Positions 1 to 10,659 of a stretch of 64,000 bases of DNA are shown in pieces. The position numbers and the translations under genes are program-made. The notes below the pieces were generated by a model that was given only the letters and a program-made list of their open reading frames with translations, was not told the DNA's origin and searched no databases. The stretch comes from Rhizomys pruinosus (taxonomy: Eukaryota; Chordata; Mammalia; Rodentia; Spalacidae), in contig VZQC01006345.1 in NCBI GenBank assembly GCA_009823505.1, forward strand, positions 130,877-194,876, in the 5' to 3' direction. Within the stretch, counting starts at the first letter, position 1; the number at the start of each line of letters is the position of its first letter.

Positions 1-260
1 TATCATATCTTGAAATGCCATGTGATATACATATAAAACTTGGACAACTAACCATTCTTAAATAAACCTTGACTAGATATACATTTTGCTTTTTGAACCA
101 CTCAATTGAGCCTTAGAAAATTAAGCTTATTCATATAGTTTTACCTTTACCAGCCATAACAAACCTCCTCAAACTATTACCACTTGCATACAGTTTGTTA
201 ATCATCTTCATATAAATCCTTACTAAAAATATCTCCATTTCTATATCTAACATTTTTCTC
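1..260 (-). mobile_element. Fragment of the unclassified 3'-module retroelement
   Basis: This AT-rich stretch aligns by eye with about 47090-47400. Both contain a TAAATAAACCTTGAC block followed by ATACATTTTG and CATAACAAACC in the same order and spacing. It is therefore a second diverged copy of the repeat that also supplies the 3' module of the L1 at 32-40 kb. It is cut by the window start, so its true extent is unknown. Confidence 0.5.
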
Positions 261-566
261 ACCTTCTCATTTCCTTTCTTAATACCATGAGACATAACAA
301 CATTCATAAACAGATTGACCCTTAGTTGTGAAGAGGTACTAGGAGGCACTCCCATCGATGGGTGCTGTGGTTAGACACAGTGTCATGACAAACTAGTTTC
401 AAAACCAAAACTTTAGAGCATTTTCAAAAATGTAGTAAATATCCCTAACTGGGTTTCCAACTTAATAAGAGCTGGAAAATGAGATGGGCCAGATAAACAA
501 CATTTTGTTCAGAAATCAGTATTTCTGACCTTAACCTAACCTTAGCTGTACTCGGATTGAAGACAT

Positions 567-603
567 GCTGGGATTAAAGGTGTGGCCCACCACATCTGGC
601 TGG
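567..603 (-). mobile_element. B1 SINE 5'-end fragment
   Basis: The string GCTGGGATTAAAGG followed by a CCACCAC block and CTGGCT matches the 5' end of a B1 read on the minus strand. The rest of the element is missing, so this is a short relic. Confidence 0.4.
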
Positions 604-668
604 GGAACTCCCAGGAGTGACCAGACCAGCAGAAAAAAAAATTATTCTGTTCTTCAGGTACTCACTGA

Positions 669-669
669 T

Positions 670-700
<31 letters not shown>

Positions 701-708
701 TTATTTTA
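669..708. repeat. (TTTA)n microsatellite
   Basis: About ten uninterrupted TTTA units. No SINE body is visible next to it. Confidence 0.95.
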
Positions 709-1184
709 TTGGTGGGAGAGAATTTCTACAAGATGGTTAGTCAAGAACTCTCAATCAGGAGAAAGCAGGGCTAGGCCCAGTTTAAGATTATGAGAGTCCA
801 GCTACTGGCTTCTGATAGGCTAATCTGGAGCTCTTAGGAGAGAGAAGTGGGAGAGGACCTAGGCCAAGGTCAGGAATGTGGACAGTGTGGGGAGTGTCTT
901 ACTAGCTAAGCAGAGTAGGTGTGAAGTCTGGAGTAATATGAATGTAACTGGTCCTGGAATAGGGGTATTAAGACGCAGTGGATAGGATGTGTGGCTTAAC
1001 GAGTTAGTTCAGAGATCTCAGGTGTTTAGACCGGGAGGGACCCTAAGCCCAAAGTGGGATGGGGGCAGTATGGGTAGAATCTATCTATCTAAGCAAGGTA
1101 GATGTTTCAATCATAAATAGGCTGCCTTTATATCATTGATTTTCCTAATTTTTTCAGAATATAGATTATTGCCATTGTGTAAGG
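709..1184. other. Unclassified stretch, no gene seen
   Basis: No open frame, splice-bounded exon or recognised repeat is convincing here. The part from 709 to 1080 is purine-rich (many GGGAG and GAGAGA strings) and less AT-rich than its surroundings, so it could be an old LTR internal fragment, but I could not match it to another copy in the window. Confidence 0.4.
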
Positions 1185-1570
1185 AAATAAACTCAATAAC
1201 GAAAAGACAAACAGCCCAATTCAAAATTAACCAAAAGTTGTAGGCATTTCTCCCAAAAGGAGTTACACATGCCACCACATATGTTGAAAAATGTTCAGCA
1301 TGTATCTTGAAAGGTGGCACAATATTTAAGAGCACTTTCTGCTGGTGACCCAAATTCAAATTCCAACTTCCATGTCAGGGCAGCTAACAACTACCTGGCC
1401 TTCAAGGACACCTACACAGATGTGTACATAAAGACACTATAGATATGTACATATGCACAAATAAAAATAATAAAAATAAATCTTTAAAAATATTCAGCAT
1501 TACTAATCACAAGGCAATTGCAAATTGAAAAAGAAAATTACAATGAGATAATACAAGAGTAAAAATGGCT
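1185..1570 (+). mobile_element. L1 ORF2 fragment interrupted by an old SINE
   Basis: The stretch from about 1185 reads like the 3' part of L1 ORF2 (AACGAAAAGACAAACAGCCC, then a CATTTCTCCCAAAAGGAG block). It resumes after the SINE with CACTAATCACAAGGCAATTG. The 15-base flanks AAAAATGTTCAGCAT (about 1285) and AAAAATATTCAGCAT (about 1487) are the target-site duplication of the SINE between them. Confidence 0.6.
1300..1486 (+). mobile_element. Old B2/B3-like SINE inserted in L1
   Basis: It begins near a diverged AAGGTGGCACAATATTTAAGAGCAC region, which resembles the tRNA-like head of B2/B3, and ends in an A-rich tail with AAATAAAAATAATAAAAATAAA. The flanking 15-base duplication in L1 sequence defines its limits. 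It is highly diverged compared with the B2 at 1668. Confidence 0.5.
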
Positions 1571-1608
1571 TCTTTCTCTTTCTTTCTTTCTTTCTCTTTC
1601 TTTCTTTC

Positions 1609-1667
<59 letters not shown>
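1571..1667. repeat. (TTTC)n microsatellite grown from a B2 tail
   Basis: Nearly 100 bases of TTTC with a few CTTT interruptions. It lies exactly where the poly(A) tail of the adjacent minus-strand B2 should be, inside the same target-site duplication, so it is best read as an expanded (GAAA)n SINE tail. Confidence 0.95.
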
Positions 1668-1880
1668 AGTATGAATGTACTGTCTGCATGAAGGTTTGTG
1701 CACCTGTGTCATGCAATGCCGCGGTCAGAAGAGGGTGTTGGATTTCCCTGGAACTGGAGTTCTCCTGGAATTGGAGTTACAGATGGTTCTCAGCCGCCAT
1801 GTGGGTGCTGGGGATCGAACCCTGGGTCCTCTGCAAGAGCAGTCAGCGCTCTTAACTGCTAGGCCATCTCTCCAGCCCCC
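1668..1880 (-). mobile_element. B2 SINE with internal duplication
   Basis: Read on the minus strand it starts with GGGGGCTGGAGAGATGGCCT, includes the tRNA-like head with AGAGCGCTGACTGCTC, and ends before the GAAA tail. AAAATGGCT at 1562-1570 and 1881-1889 is the target-site duplication. It carries the roughly 15-base internal tandem duplication (two TGGAGTT/CTGGA units near 1747-1777) seen in some B2 copies here. Confidence 0.95.
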
Positions 1881-1897
1881 AAAATGGCTGTTTTCTT

Positions 1898-1965
1898 TTC
1901 TTTCTTTCTTTTTTTTTTTTTTTTTGTCGTTTCAAGACAGGATCTCCCTGTAGCCCTAGCTTTCA
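1898..1965 (-). mobile_element. Truncated B1 SINE
   Basis: A T-rich run is followed by CAAGACAGGATCTCCCTGTA and GCCCTAGCT, the 3' part of a B1 on the minus strand. The element stops abruptly, leaving less than half of a B1. Confidence 0.6.
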
Positions 1966-2840
1966 ACAGTCTTGAAGATACTCCTTGCATATCTCAATGA
2001 TGGTACTCATTATGGATAAAGCCTTAGGTTCACCTCCCAGGCCTCACATAAAGTGAGAGTAAGAGTAAGAAAACAAGTGATGATAAGCATATGAAAAAGG
2101 GCCTGTTTTCATTACTATTGATGCAAAATAAATAACAACCAATTTTTAAAGTTGCATAGGGATTTCTATAAAATGAATAATAGTATTGACACCTATTCCT
2201 GCAACTCTATTCCTGTGTATATAGGAAATCACTATGTTGAAGATGTATCAGGACAGATATGTTGATTAAAACACTGTCTTATATTTTTAAAATTCACCAG
2301 GCTATACCCTTATGATTTGTCTATTTTCTCAATGTGTATTATACATTAGTAAAAACAGAGCTTTGCATTTCATTTTTAAATAGCAATGGTGACTAGCTAT
2401 GAGAAGCTTTTTCAGTTGGTTAAACAAGTAACTTAATGTTTTAGCAAATAAAAACACAATGGGGACAATAAGAATTTTTCAAGAAGATCATGCTCCTGAC
2501 AACTCATAAATCAAGCCTCAGTGTCTCACTGAAATAAAAGCCAGCAAATATTTGCATTATATATAATCACTTTCATAAGATTATGTTGAGTTAATATTTT
2601 CACTATAGTACTTTAAACTATAGAATCTGAGTTTTTAAAATGTCCAGCAATTACAATGATCGAAAATTCAATAGATGTTTAAAAAGACTGCACCTTATTC
2701 TTCCCTTGAAAATATCCAAGGTAATCCTTTAATAGTGTTCTTGGTAAACAGTTATTTTGAAAGATACTTGTTTCTGAATATAATCCAAAAGGCAGTTAAC
2801 TTTTATTTCAGCTGAAGTTATTCCATGTAAGAACCATGTA
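1966..2840. other. AT-rich stretch, nothing recognised
   Basis: About 0.9 kb of AT-rich single-copy-looking DNA. I found no long open frame, splice-site pair, SINE, LTR or simple repeat in it. Confidence 0.5.
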
Positions 2841-2841
2841 A

Positions 2842-3170
2842 GGCTGGTTATGTAGCTCAGTTAATCAAAGACTTACCTTGCAAATATGTCAATCTGAGTT
2901 CATCTCCAGAGCTTATGTAAAAATGAAAACGTCCAGGCATGGTGGCTTGAACTTGTAAACTCACTGCCAGGGAGTCAGAGATAGGCAGTTCCTGGGGATA
3001 TGAGACGACTCAGTCTTACCTTCTCAGAGAGCTCTAAGCTGATAGATCCTTCTCTAAATCAAGGAGTAAACACCTATTGAAAGATATCTGAGGTTGACCT
3101 CTGGCCTCCACGCATGCTTACACACATACACAAATATATGGACACACACAAAGACATACACAGGGACAGA
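2842..3170 (+). mobile_element. B4-type SINE
   Basis: A tRNA/ID-like head (GGTTATGTAGCTCAGTTAAT) is followed by a B1-like central part (GCATGGTGGCTTGAACTTGT, AGATAGGCAGTTCC) and a tail with CTGAGGTTGACCTCTGGCCT and CACACATACACA. This order is typical of the rodent B4/ID_B1 composite SINE. It is diverged, so it is an old copy. Confidence 0.65.
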
Positions 3171-3237
3171 AACAGACATGAGAGAAAAAAAAAAGAGCTG
3201 GAGAGAACCAATGCAGGAATAATAATTACATTTTACC

Positions 3238-3370
3238 AAGTATGTTTTATGTGATCAGTCAATGTCTTAAGGAGTATGCATGTATTTTCACACTTAATTA
3301 TCATTGAATCTACGTGAAAAACAAAGCCGCCCCACAGTCCATTTTGAGATAATGAAACCAACTGGCAACG
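3238..3370 (+). mobile_element. Possible MIR relic
   Basis: The succession ATGCATGTATTTTCACACTT, a TTAATTATCATTGAATCTAC region and CATTTTGAGATAATGAAACC resembles the 3' part of MIR (the 'fall in threshold, pay attention to gut of AAACTGAGG' region), but divergence is high. Confidence 0.35.
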
Positions 3371-4239
3371 TTATCATCATGTCCATTGCTCTGCTGTTGT
3401 TAGGAACTTCATCATGATACTTACCCAGCAATCCCAGGAAACCAACCATTAAAAACTGTTTCTGTGAGGACAATATTGGGTCCCCTGAACCTAAACCAAA
3501 AGTCTGCATGATTTATATACATAATGCTTTTGATTTCCCTCAATTTACCCTTCTGGTAATTTTTAAGAAGTTCTACATGAAAGTATTCTAATATGGAAGT
3601 TATGTGAATGCAACAACCAATATAAAATGACTAAAATGTGATGGGGATGGCACATAAGTACAGAACTATTGAGGATGAAATTATACCTTCCACTTCTGAA
3701 ATCCTATTTTGTCTATGAACTCAGGTTTCACTCTCTATTTTGCATTAGTTTTTGAATGCTTTGTTTCCACTGAACACACTGAGAAGAGACTGCTTGGAGT
3801 TAAGTTGCACTCTCAAAGAAGCCCAATTCATTTAGGTGTGAAAATGTGATTTTGGGGAATTACCCTAACTTGTGCTAACTTGTCTGATGTTAAAATCACT
3901 TCCCCAAACAGTAAACAAGCTCAGTTAATGTATTTATATTGTGGTCACCTTCATGAAATTGCTATAGAGATATTCTAACTGTGCTCCAAGGACTAAAATA
4001 CTACCAGGATTTTTCAACAATGAATTTATTATGCAATGTGAGGATATTCTCAGCCAAACTTCTCCCTCCCCAAAAGAGCTGGTGAACTGATAATATTTTT
4101 TCATCATTCAATGTCTGTTGCAGAGTCGCAGTTTCTACAGCCGATGGCATTGCTACCTGACTCCCCCAGGTTTCTTATCCCAAATCCTAGACTCACAAAC
4201 TTGTCTCCAGTATGTTCATTTGTCTACTATAAATAAAGC
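3371..4239. other. AT-rich stretch, nothing recognised
   Basis: Apparently single-copy AT-rich DNA. No gene model, SINE or LTR could be supported. Confidence 0.45.
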
Positions 4240-4870
4240 AATGTGGGTTTTTTGTTTTTTTATTGATGCTTTGTGTATTTCACACATCATTTTCCAATTC
4301 AGTTCAGGCATATTTCCTCTTCCCTTCCTCCAGTCCCACCCCACCCCATCCAATCAGATCATGCATTCTGCCATAACTGTCCTGCATCTTCTCTCTGTTT
4401 TTTTTTTTTCATTTTTTAGCAATAGGTGTATAATTTATGAGTACAAGCATCCTTCATTGTAAAACCAATTTGTCAAAGAGTTGTGCCCAAAACCCACACA
4501 GCCCCTTGTCCCACCATCCAGCGGGGGGGGGGGGGGGCTTGTATGTTCAATCAAGTTGATCAAGTTGAGTGTCCAGGCTATATTGCTGTAGTGTCACCTT
4601 CACCCCAATCACAGCCCTTACATTCTACCACGTCCCCTCCTTCCGCAGATTTTTCCCTAGGCTTAGCACAGAGGCACAGGTGGATGAGAGCAAAACAGTC
4701 TACTTTCTCTGGACTGTTGTCTTGGACTCTGGTCACTTCTGGCTGTTTTCTTTCATGGACTGACAGTTTGTCCAGGAATAACTTTTCGGTCCTACTAATG
4801 ATGCACAAGCTCTGTCATGCAACAGAGGGCCAGGAACACAAAAGGTCACAAATGGCCAAAGTATGGAGAT
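4240..4870 (-). mobile_element. L1 3' end carrying the 3'UTR module
   Basis: Positions 4240-4410 read, on the minus strand, as the usual L1 terminus (GAAATACACAAAGCATCAAT before the A-rich end). Beyond it, 4430-4870 matches the tail of the L1 at 39890-40300: both contain the block CACAAGC/CTACTAATGA..CCAGGAATAA..TGACAGTTTGTCC and a TACATTCTACCACG block in the same order. The module and the canonical L1 terminus are separated by an A-rich junction around 4400-4420. A G15 run lies at 4523-4537. Confidence 0.75.
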
Positions 4871-4904
4871 TAGGAGTCTGCTAATTTAGCGTCCTGGAGC
4901 TGGA

Positions 4905-5215
4905 CTCATATGTTAAAATTCACTTACACAAAGCTCAGAAACCATTACAGAAGAGGGGTCATAAAGATTGTAACAGCCAGGGAGGAGATCCATGCCCATA
5001 TGGAAATAGAATACTACAACTCCTGGAACCCTGCTCATAGAACCTACAACGGTGGTGTCAACATGCACAAGACCCAATCAAGCTCAAATTGTCAAAACTC
5101 CAAGCATGGACTTGGGGATATGGACAGCAGACCCCAATTTTAGCAGAAAAAAATATCGGTAGCTGAAACTGCTGTGTGGGAAGAGCTGATCTTCTTAAAG
5201 TGAGGGACTCTGGAT
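4905..5215 (+). mobile_element. Lx-type L1 3'UTR fragment
   Basis: Contains GCTCAGAAACCATTACAGAA, GAGGGGTCATAAAGATTGTA and CATGCACAAGACCCAATCAA, blocks shared with the plus-strand copy at 13500-14160 and, inverted, with 30890-32040. This is the long 3'UTR known from older rodent Lx elements. Confidence 0.6.
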
Positions 5216-5229
5216 GGGTTGACTCAAGG

Positions 5230-5490
5230 AGAGGAACACAATGATTATTTCATTAGATGCAGAAAAAGCCTTTGGCAAAAAACCTTGCATGCATTATAGT
5301 AAAAGTCATGGATATTCTGTGGATACAGGGACATAGGTTAACATAATAAAGTACATATACAATGAGTCCAAAGGCAACATCACACTAAGTGGAGAAAAAA
5401 AATCAAATAATTTCTATGAAAATCAGAATAAAACAAGGATGTCCAGTTTATCCATTTCTTTTCAATGTAATGCTTGAAGTTTGGCTAGAT

Positions 5491-5524
<34 letters not shown>

Positions 5525-6650
5525 AAGGAGGTAAAGGGAATACAGATTGGAAAAGAAGAATGAAATAATCTTTATCTATACATACAAGAACCCAAAATCT
5601 CTAACAAAAAACTTCTCAAGCTGATAAATGCGTTCAGCAAAGTAACAGAATATAAAATTAGCAACCCTAAATAAAGTAGCCTTCCTATATACTAACAACA
5701 AACATACTGAAATCAGGGGAAATGAGATCATTCATGATAGCTTCATAAAATATATTGGCATAAATCTAACCAAAGAAGTGAGAGACTTGTAAAATAAAAC
5801 TTTAAGACATTGAAGAAAGAAGTTAAGTAAGATACCGGAAGATAGGAAGACCATCCCATACCTATGAATTGGTAGGATTAATATTGTGAAAATGACCATC
5901 CTGTTAACAGCAATTTACAAATTCAATGCACCACCCTTTAAAATTCCAACACAGTTCTTCACAGAAATTGAAAAATACAAACCTCAAATTTCATTTGGAA
6001 ACACAAAAATCCAGGATAGCCAAAATGATCCTGAAAAATAAATAATTTCTGGAGATATAACCAACCTCAAATTATAGTACAAAGCTATAATAATAAAAAA
6101 AAAAAAAAACAGCATGGCAAGGCATAAAACAGACATATTGATCAATGGAGTATAATTGAGGACCCAGATTTCAATCCAAGCACTTACAGCCACCTGAATT
6201 TTGACAAAGGGTCAACAAGTACCCATTGGAGAAAAGACGGCATGTTCGAAAACATGGTCCTAACATGGCTGGAAAAGGGCATGTGGAAAAATGAAGCAAG
6301 ATCCCTATCTCTTTTAGAGCACAAAATCAACTCAAATGGACCAAGGACTACAATGTATACCCAGTAACCTGAATCATATAGAGAAATAGTGGGAAATATA
6401 GTGGAATTGATATGCACAGGAAATAAGTTTCTGAACAGGAATTCTATTGCAAAAGCACTAAGTCTGACAACTGACAAATAAATATGACTCTATGAACCAG
6501 AAAAGCTTTTCCAGAGAATGGAAAAAACCTTAAACAGCTATATCTTTGACAGAGGTTTAGCATCAGAATATACAACAAAATCAGAAAAACTAAAAATCTA
6601 AAAAAAAAAAAAAAAATAACAGAAAGTGAACAAATAAACTACCTAACAAT

Positions 6651-6711
<61 letters not shown>

Positions 6712-6797
6712 AAATAACCCAATTAAAAATTGGGGATGATGAACAGTGAGTGCTTGAAAGATGAAGCGCAAGTGGCCAAGAAATATTTTTTATATGT
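5230..6797 (+). mobile_element. L1 ORF2 3' part, old copy
   Basis: Starts in the reverse-transcriptase region (CATTAGATGCAGAAAAAGCC) and runs through the ORF2 C-terminal third (CAAGATCCCTATCTCTTTTA near 6298). The frame is destroyed by many stops and indels. Four internal A-runs (about 5492-5522, 6096-6109, 6600-6616 and 6653-6709) are not present at equivalent positions in the L1 at 32-40 kb. The MaLR element at 6798 interrupts it. Confidence 0.88.
6653..6709. repeat. A57 homopolymer inside L1
   Basis: An uninterrupted run of 57 adenines in the middle of L1 ORF2 sequence rather than at an element's 3' end. Confidence 0.95.
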
Positions 6798-7153
6798 TGT
6801 ATTAGTCACTTTTCTGTTGCTGTGATAAAACATCAGACCAAGGAACTTATAAAAGGAAGAGGTTATTTGAGCTTACGATTGGCGGTTCCAGGGAATTAGA
6901 GTCCATTGTGGCGGGAGGCGTGGCAGCTGGATCTGGAGCAGCAAACTGAGGGTCACATCTCGCAAAGAGCACAGGAAACAGAGAGAAAAAAAAAAAAACA
7001 AAAAGATTAATAAAGCTCACTAAGCCTGCCCCCAGTGACACACTTCCTGCAGCACGGCCACACACCCCAAGACCTCCAAAAACAGCGCCACCACCTGGAG
7101 ACAAACGTCTGAATACCTAGAGCCTATGGGGGACACTCATTCAAACCACCACA
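6798..7153 (-). mobile_element. MaLR 3' LTR
   Basis: Downstream LTR of the element at 6798-8837. It differs from its partner chiefly by an A-rich segment near 6984-7010 replacing a GC-richer stretch. The ACTTATAAAAGGAAGA block and a CTCACTAAGCCTGCCC block are shared with LTRs at 8480, 36884, 57243 and 58851. Confidence 0.85.
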
Positions 7154-8479
7154 TTCCACTCCCTGGCCCCCATAGGCTCCTGACCATATAAAATGCAAAA
7201 TGCATTTAGTCCAACCTTAAAAGTCCCCACAGCTTTACCAGTCTCAATGCCATTCAAAAGTCCACAGTCCAAGGTCTCTTCTGAGACTCAGGCCAATCTC
7301 CTAAACTGTAAGCTCCTGTAAAATCAAAAGACAAATTACATATTCCCAATGTATAGTGGAACCGAATACACATTCCCATTCCAAAGGGGAGGAATAGAGG
7401 CATAGTGAGGAAATATTGGACCAAAATGAGACCGAAAACCAGCAGGGCAAATGCCAAGTCCTGTAGCTCCACATGCAACTTCTGGGACTTGACTTCCAAA
7501 GGGCTTAGATGGCTCAGCTCTTCCAGCTTTTCTTGCAACAAACATCTCTTTCTTAGGCTGGTACCACTCCCTGTATGCAGCTCTCCTTGGCAAATATCTC
7601 ACAGGTCTGGCATCTCGAATGTCTTCTTGGGGTCTCCGCTGCCCACCAGGCTTCACATTCACAGCTTCACGCAATAGCCTATCAGGGCCTTCTTTATTCA
7701 GGGACACCCCTGCTGTACTCTGCCTGGCCTCTTTGGCTCTCTGAAATCATTGAGGAAGAACTGAAGACCCCTTCACTCTTGTGAACTTCATGCCTCTAAA
7801 GCCAGCATCACGTGAATGAAATTGCCGAATCTGGCTGCAAGTTCTGGAGGACCCTGGCCGGTTTCAACCACATTTGCAACTTTTCTCTGCCCTGGACTTG
7901 CTGGAGGATTAGCTGGGTGTGGTCTTGCCCTGAAGGTACTGATTCTTTTGTTTTCTTGTAAATCTACAGGCCTCTCCTTAATGGCTTTATGAAAGGGAGC
8001 CTCTCCTTCACATGCCTTGACCCCACCTTTAATCTTCCTAGTGCAGTTTTCAGATCCAAACTGTACATTCTGCATTTCTTTCTGCCCCATCTGCTCTTTT
8101 TCACTGTAGATCTGTATAATATTCACCATTAAAAGCCACGCCACCATTTCTACATTAGGCTGTCTTGAAATATCCTCCACCAAAGACATCAGTCCATTGC
8201 TTTTCAACTTAGCATCAGGCAAGCATTTGGGCTGTGTACAAACTGCTGCAGGACTTTATCAAAATATCCCGGTTGCTGCCTAAGTCTCTATTTTCCCCTG
8301 GAACCACATCTTTTGCAGCCATGCTTTCTTCCTGGCCTCCACTAGAATGGCCCCTTAAGCTCTTCTTACAGTAGTCAACAGCCTTTCCAGCCCAAAGTTC
8401 CAAAGTCTTCCACACTTCTCTAAACATACACATGGTCAGGTTCTTCACAGCCAACAGCCCACTCTCTGGTACCAATAAC

Positions 8480-8837
8480 TGTATTAGTCAGTTTTCTGTT
8501 GCTGTGACAAAACACCATGACCAAGGAACTCATAAAAGGAAGAGTTTATTTGAGTTTATGATTGGTGGTTCCAGGGAATTAGAGTCCATTGTGGCAGGAG
8601 GCGTGGCAGCTGGATCTGGAGCAGCCAACCGAGGGTCACATCTCACAAAGAGCACAGGAAATAGACAGGAAGCAACTGTAGACCACGAGGCTTGTTAAGC
8701 TCACTAAGCCTGCCCCCAGTGACACACTTCCTACAGCATGGCCACACACCCCAAGACCTCCAAAAACAGCGCCACCAACTGGAGACAAACGTCTGAATAC
8801 CTAGAGCCTATGGGGGACACACATTCAAACCGCCACA
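8480..8837 (-). mobile_element. MaLR 5' LTR
   Basis: Upstream LTR of the same element in its own sense. The bases just inside it (GGTACC near 8468) correspond to the start of the internal region seen in the second MaLR element near 21728. Confidence 0.85.
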
Positions 8838-8869
8838 AATGTTCAGCATCTTTAGTCATCAAGGGACTA

Positions 8870-9060
8870 CAGAATCACAGAAGAAATTCCCCAAATCTAA
8901 GGGGAGTTATACCTACCAAGATACAAATGGTAATTTGAACACCAAATAGAGAAAACCAGAAACAAAACTCTCCATGTCATAAAATAATCAAAACACTATG
9001 TGTACAGAACAAAAAATAATATGGAAATACTAAAAAAGAAAAAAGAAAAAAAACCTTCCA
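8870..9060 (+). mobile_element. L1 ORF1 fragment
   Basis: GAAATTCCCCAAATCTAAGG, CACCAAATAGAGAAAACCAG and AATAATCAAAACACTATGTG match the end of L1 ORF1, comparable with 33355-33480 of the full-length copy. It belongs to a different L1 insertion from the ORF2 fragment upstream. Confidence 0.5.
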
Positions 9061-9195
9061 AATAGGTGACTACATATCTCAATAAAATTTAGTCAATCTT
9101 TTAGACATATGTAGAGGAAAAACTGATTTGTGAAGTGTTACTTGAGAAATACAAAATTATTTCTTAGATTGAAGTAAAAGTATCCTTTTCTTTTT

Positions 9196-9706
9196 TAATG
9201 ATTTTATTGATGTTTTGTATATTTCAGACATCATTTTCCAGTTCAGTTTAGGCATATTCCCTTTTCCCTTCCCTCCACACTGCCCTAGATCATGCATTCT
9301 ACCATATCTGTCTTGCATTTTTCCCTCAGTCATTTTTATGTTTAGGAATTCACATTTTCCTCCATTAATTATATATTACTCTAAAATGTGGATACATACT
9401 CTCCACCCATATACATTAATTACAGTCTGAAAATAATTGGTGGGCGGATTCTAGAGCTCTTCAAGAGATTTACATTATAACAACATAGTTGCTTTCAGAT
9501 AAACAGAAATATAACAATGTTGTTCAGCTTGCCTTTCATCTGGGGATTTGGTGTTATCCACAAATGAGGGAAACCATTTGCTGTTTGTTTTTCGGGGACT
9601 GTGTTACTTCACTTAGTTTAATGGCTTCAAGCTCCATCCATTTACCTGCAAAGTTCAAAATGTCATCTTTCTTTATTGCTGAATAGTACTCCATTGTATT
9701 GATGAG
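9196..9706 (-). mobile_element. L1 3' end, canonical 3'UTR
   Basis: Begins on the left with the reversed L1 tail (TTTTATTGATGTTTTGTATA, then CATCATTTTCCAGTTCAG) and ends on the right inside the ORF2 C-terminus (TGCTGAATAGTACTCCATTG). It lacks the 1.7-kb module. Confidence 0.85.
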
Positions 9707-10506
9707 GTAAGAGTATATTTTCTAAAACCTTATCTATCATGTGGGCAGGGGGTACTCCAGGAAATTTGTTTAAAAATAGAAAAAAGTACTAAGAACAGAA
9801 AACAAAATGTGAGTCATGTTTTTCAACTTTTCTTTCTTCTCATTCTTCCAATTTCTCTCTGTAAGACATATTCAACAACTTGTAAATGAGTGCCCTCAGT
9901 TGTTCAAAATGAAAAGTTAGGTTTATAAAAATCATAGACATTTCTTGAATCTAAGTCATATCAAGGCATTTAATTGTCTGCATTTCTAGCATTTAGAAGA
10001 AAAAAACCTCCACCACTAAACAAAGCCTATATTCAGTCTTGGTTTCTTTGTATTGAAATCTGTTGATGTAAATGAATATTGGGGTGCTGCTGTTTCTGTA
10101 GTAGTTTCTTTGCAGAATATGTCTCGATAGTATGGTGTTTCTTTTTAGAAGTTCCCAATGAAACAAAGGGATAAGAAATGTACAAGCAGTGGTGAGAACT
10201 AAGGAAAGCACAAGTGTCGTTCAATGGTAAAGCAACATGGATCATTTTAGAATTTCTGCCAACCCTAATTCCATTGTTTTATGTGCATAGAGCCTACATT
10301 TTTAATGAAGAAAAATATGAAATCTTTTTACATTATGATTTTTATGAAAAACAAAGTAAATGTTCTCCTCAAGTGCCCTAGACATTATAAAACTCAAGAT
10401 TTCTTCAAAGGATTAGGAAATATATTGTGAGGGAATCCCAATATTTTCCCAGAAGAGATTAGTTCTAATTATATAGTTTAAGCTATTTTAAAGATTGGGA
10501 AAATCA
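9707..10506. other. AT-rich stretch, nothing recognised
   Basis: Single-copy-looking DNA between an L1 end and a B1. I see no gene or repeat. Confidence 0.45.
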
Positions 10507-10655
10507 GCCAGGTATAGTGGTGGATGCCTTTAAAACTAGTACTGAGAAGGCAGAGCTCAGGGATCTCTGTGAGATCAAGGCCAGCCTGGTCTAAATAGTG
10601 AGTACAGGGATAGCTAGAGATACAGGGAGACCATGTCTCAAACAAAAAAAAAATT
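10507..10655 (+). mobile_element. B1 SINE
   Basis: Starts GCCAGGTATAGTGGTGGATG, contains AAGGCCAGCCTGGTC and ends ACCATGTCTCAAAC before an A-run. Full length but about 15-20% diverged from a B1 consensus by eye. Confidence 0.85.
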
Positions 10656-10659
10656 CAAA

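Larger units (their letters stand above)
6798..8837 (-). mobile_element. MaLR (MT/ORR1-class) element, LTR-internal-LTR
   Basis: Two similar LTRs of about 356 bases (6798-7153 and 8480-8837) read in the same direction and flank a 1.33-kb internal region. Both have TG...CA ends. Flanking bases TATGT (6793-6797) and AATGT (8838-8842) are a near-perfect 5-base target duplication. On the minus strand, a polypurine stretch (GGGGGCCAGGGAGTGGAA) precedes the downstream LTR. The internal region has no protein-coding capacity that I recognise, as expected for the non-autonomous MaLR class of ERVL-related elements. The two LTRs differ by several substitutions and by an A-rich replacement near 6984-7010, so the insertion is old. 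Confidence 0.85.

Noticed and set aside
7336..8222. Overlapping open frames of 120-144 codons suggesting a coding internal region
   Set aside because: They lie in the internal part of a MaLR element, a class with no known intact protein, and no retroviral domain is visible.
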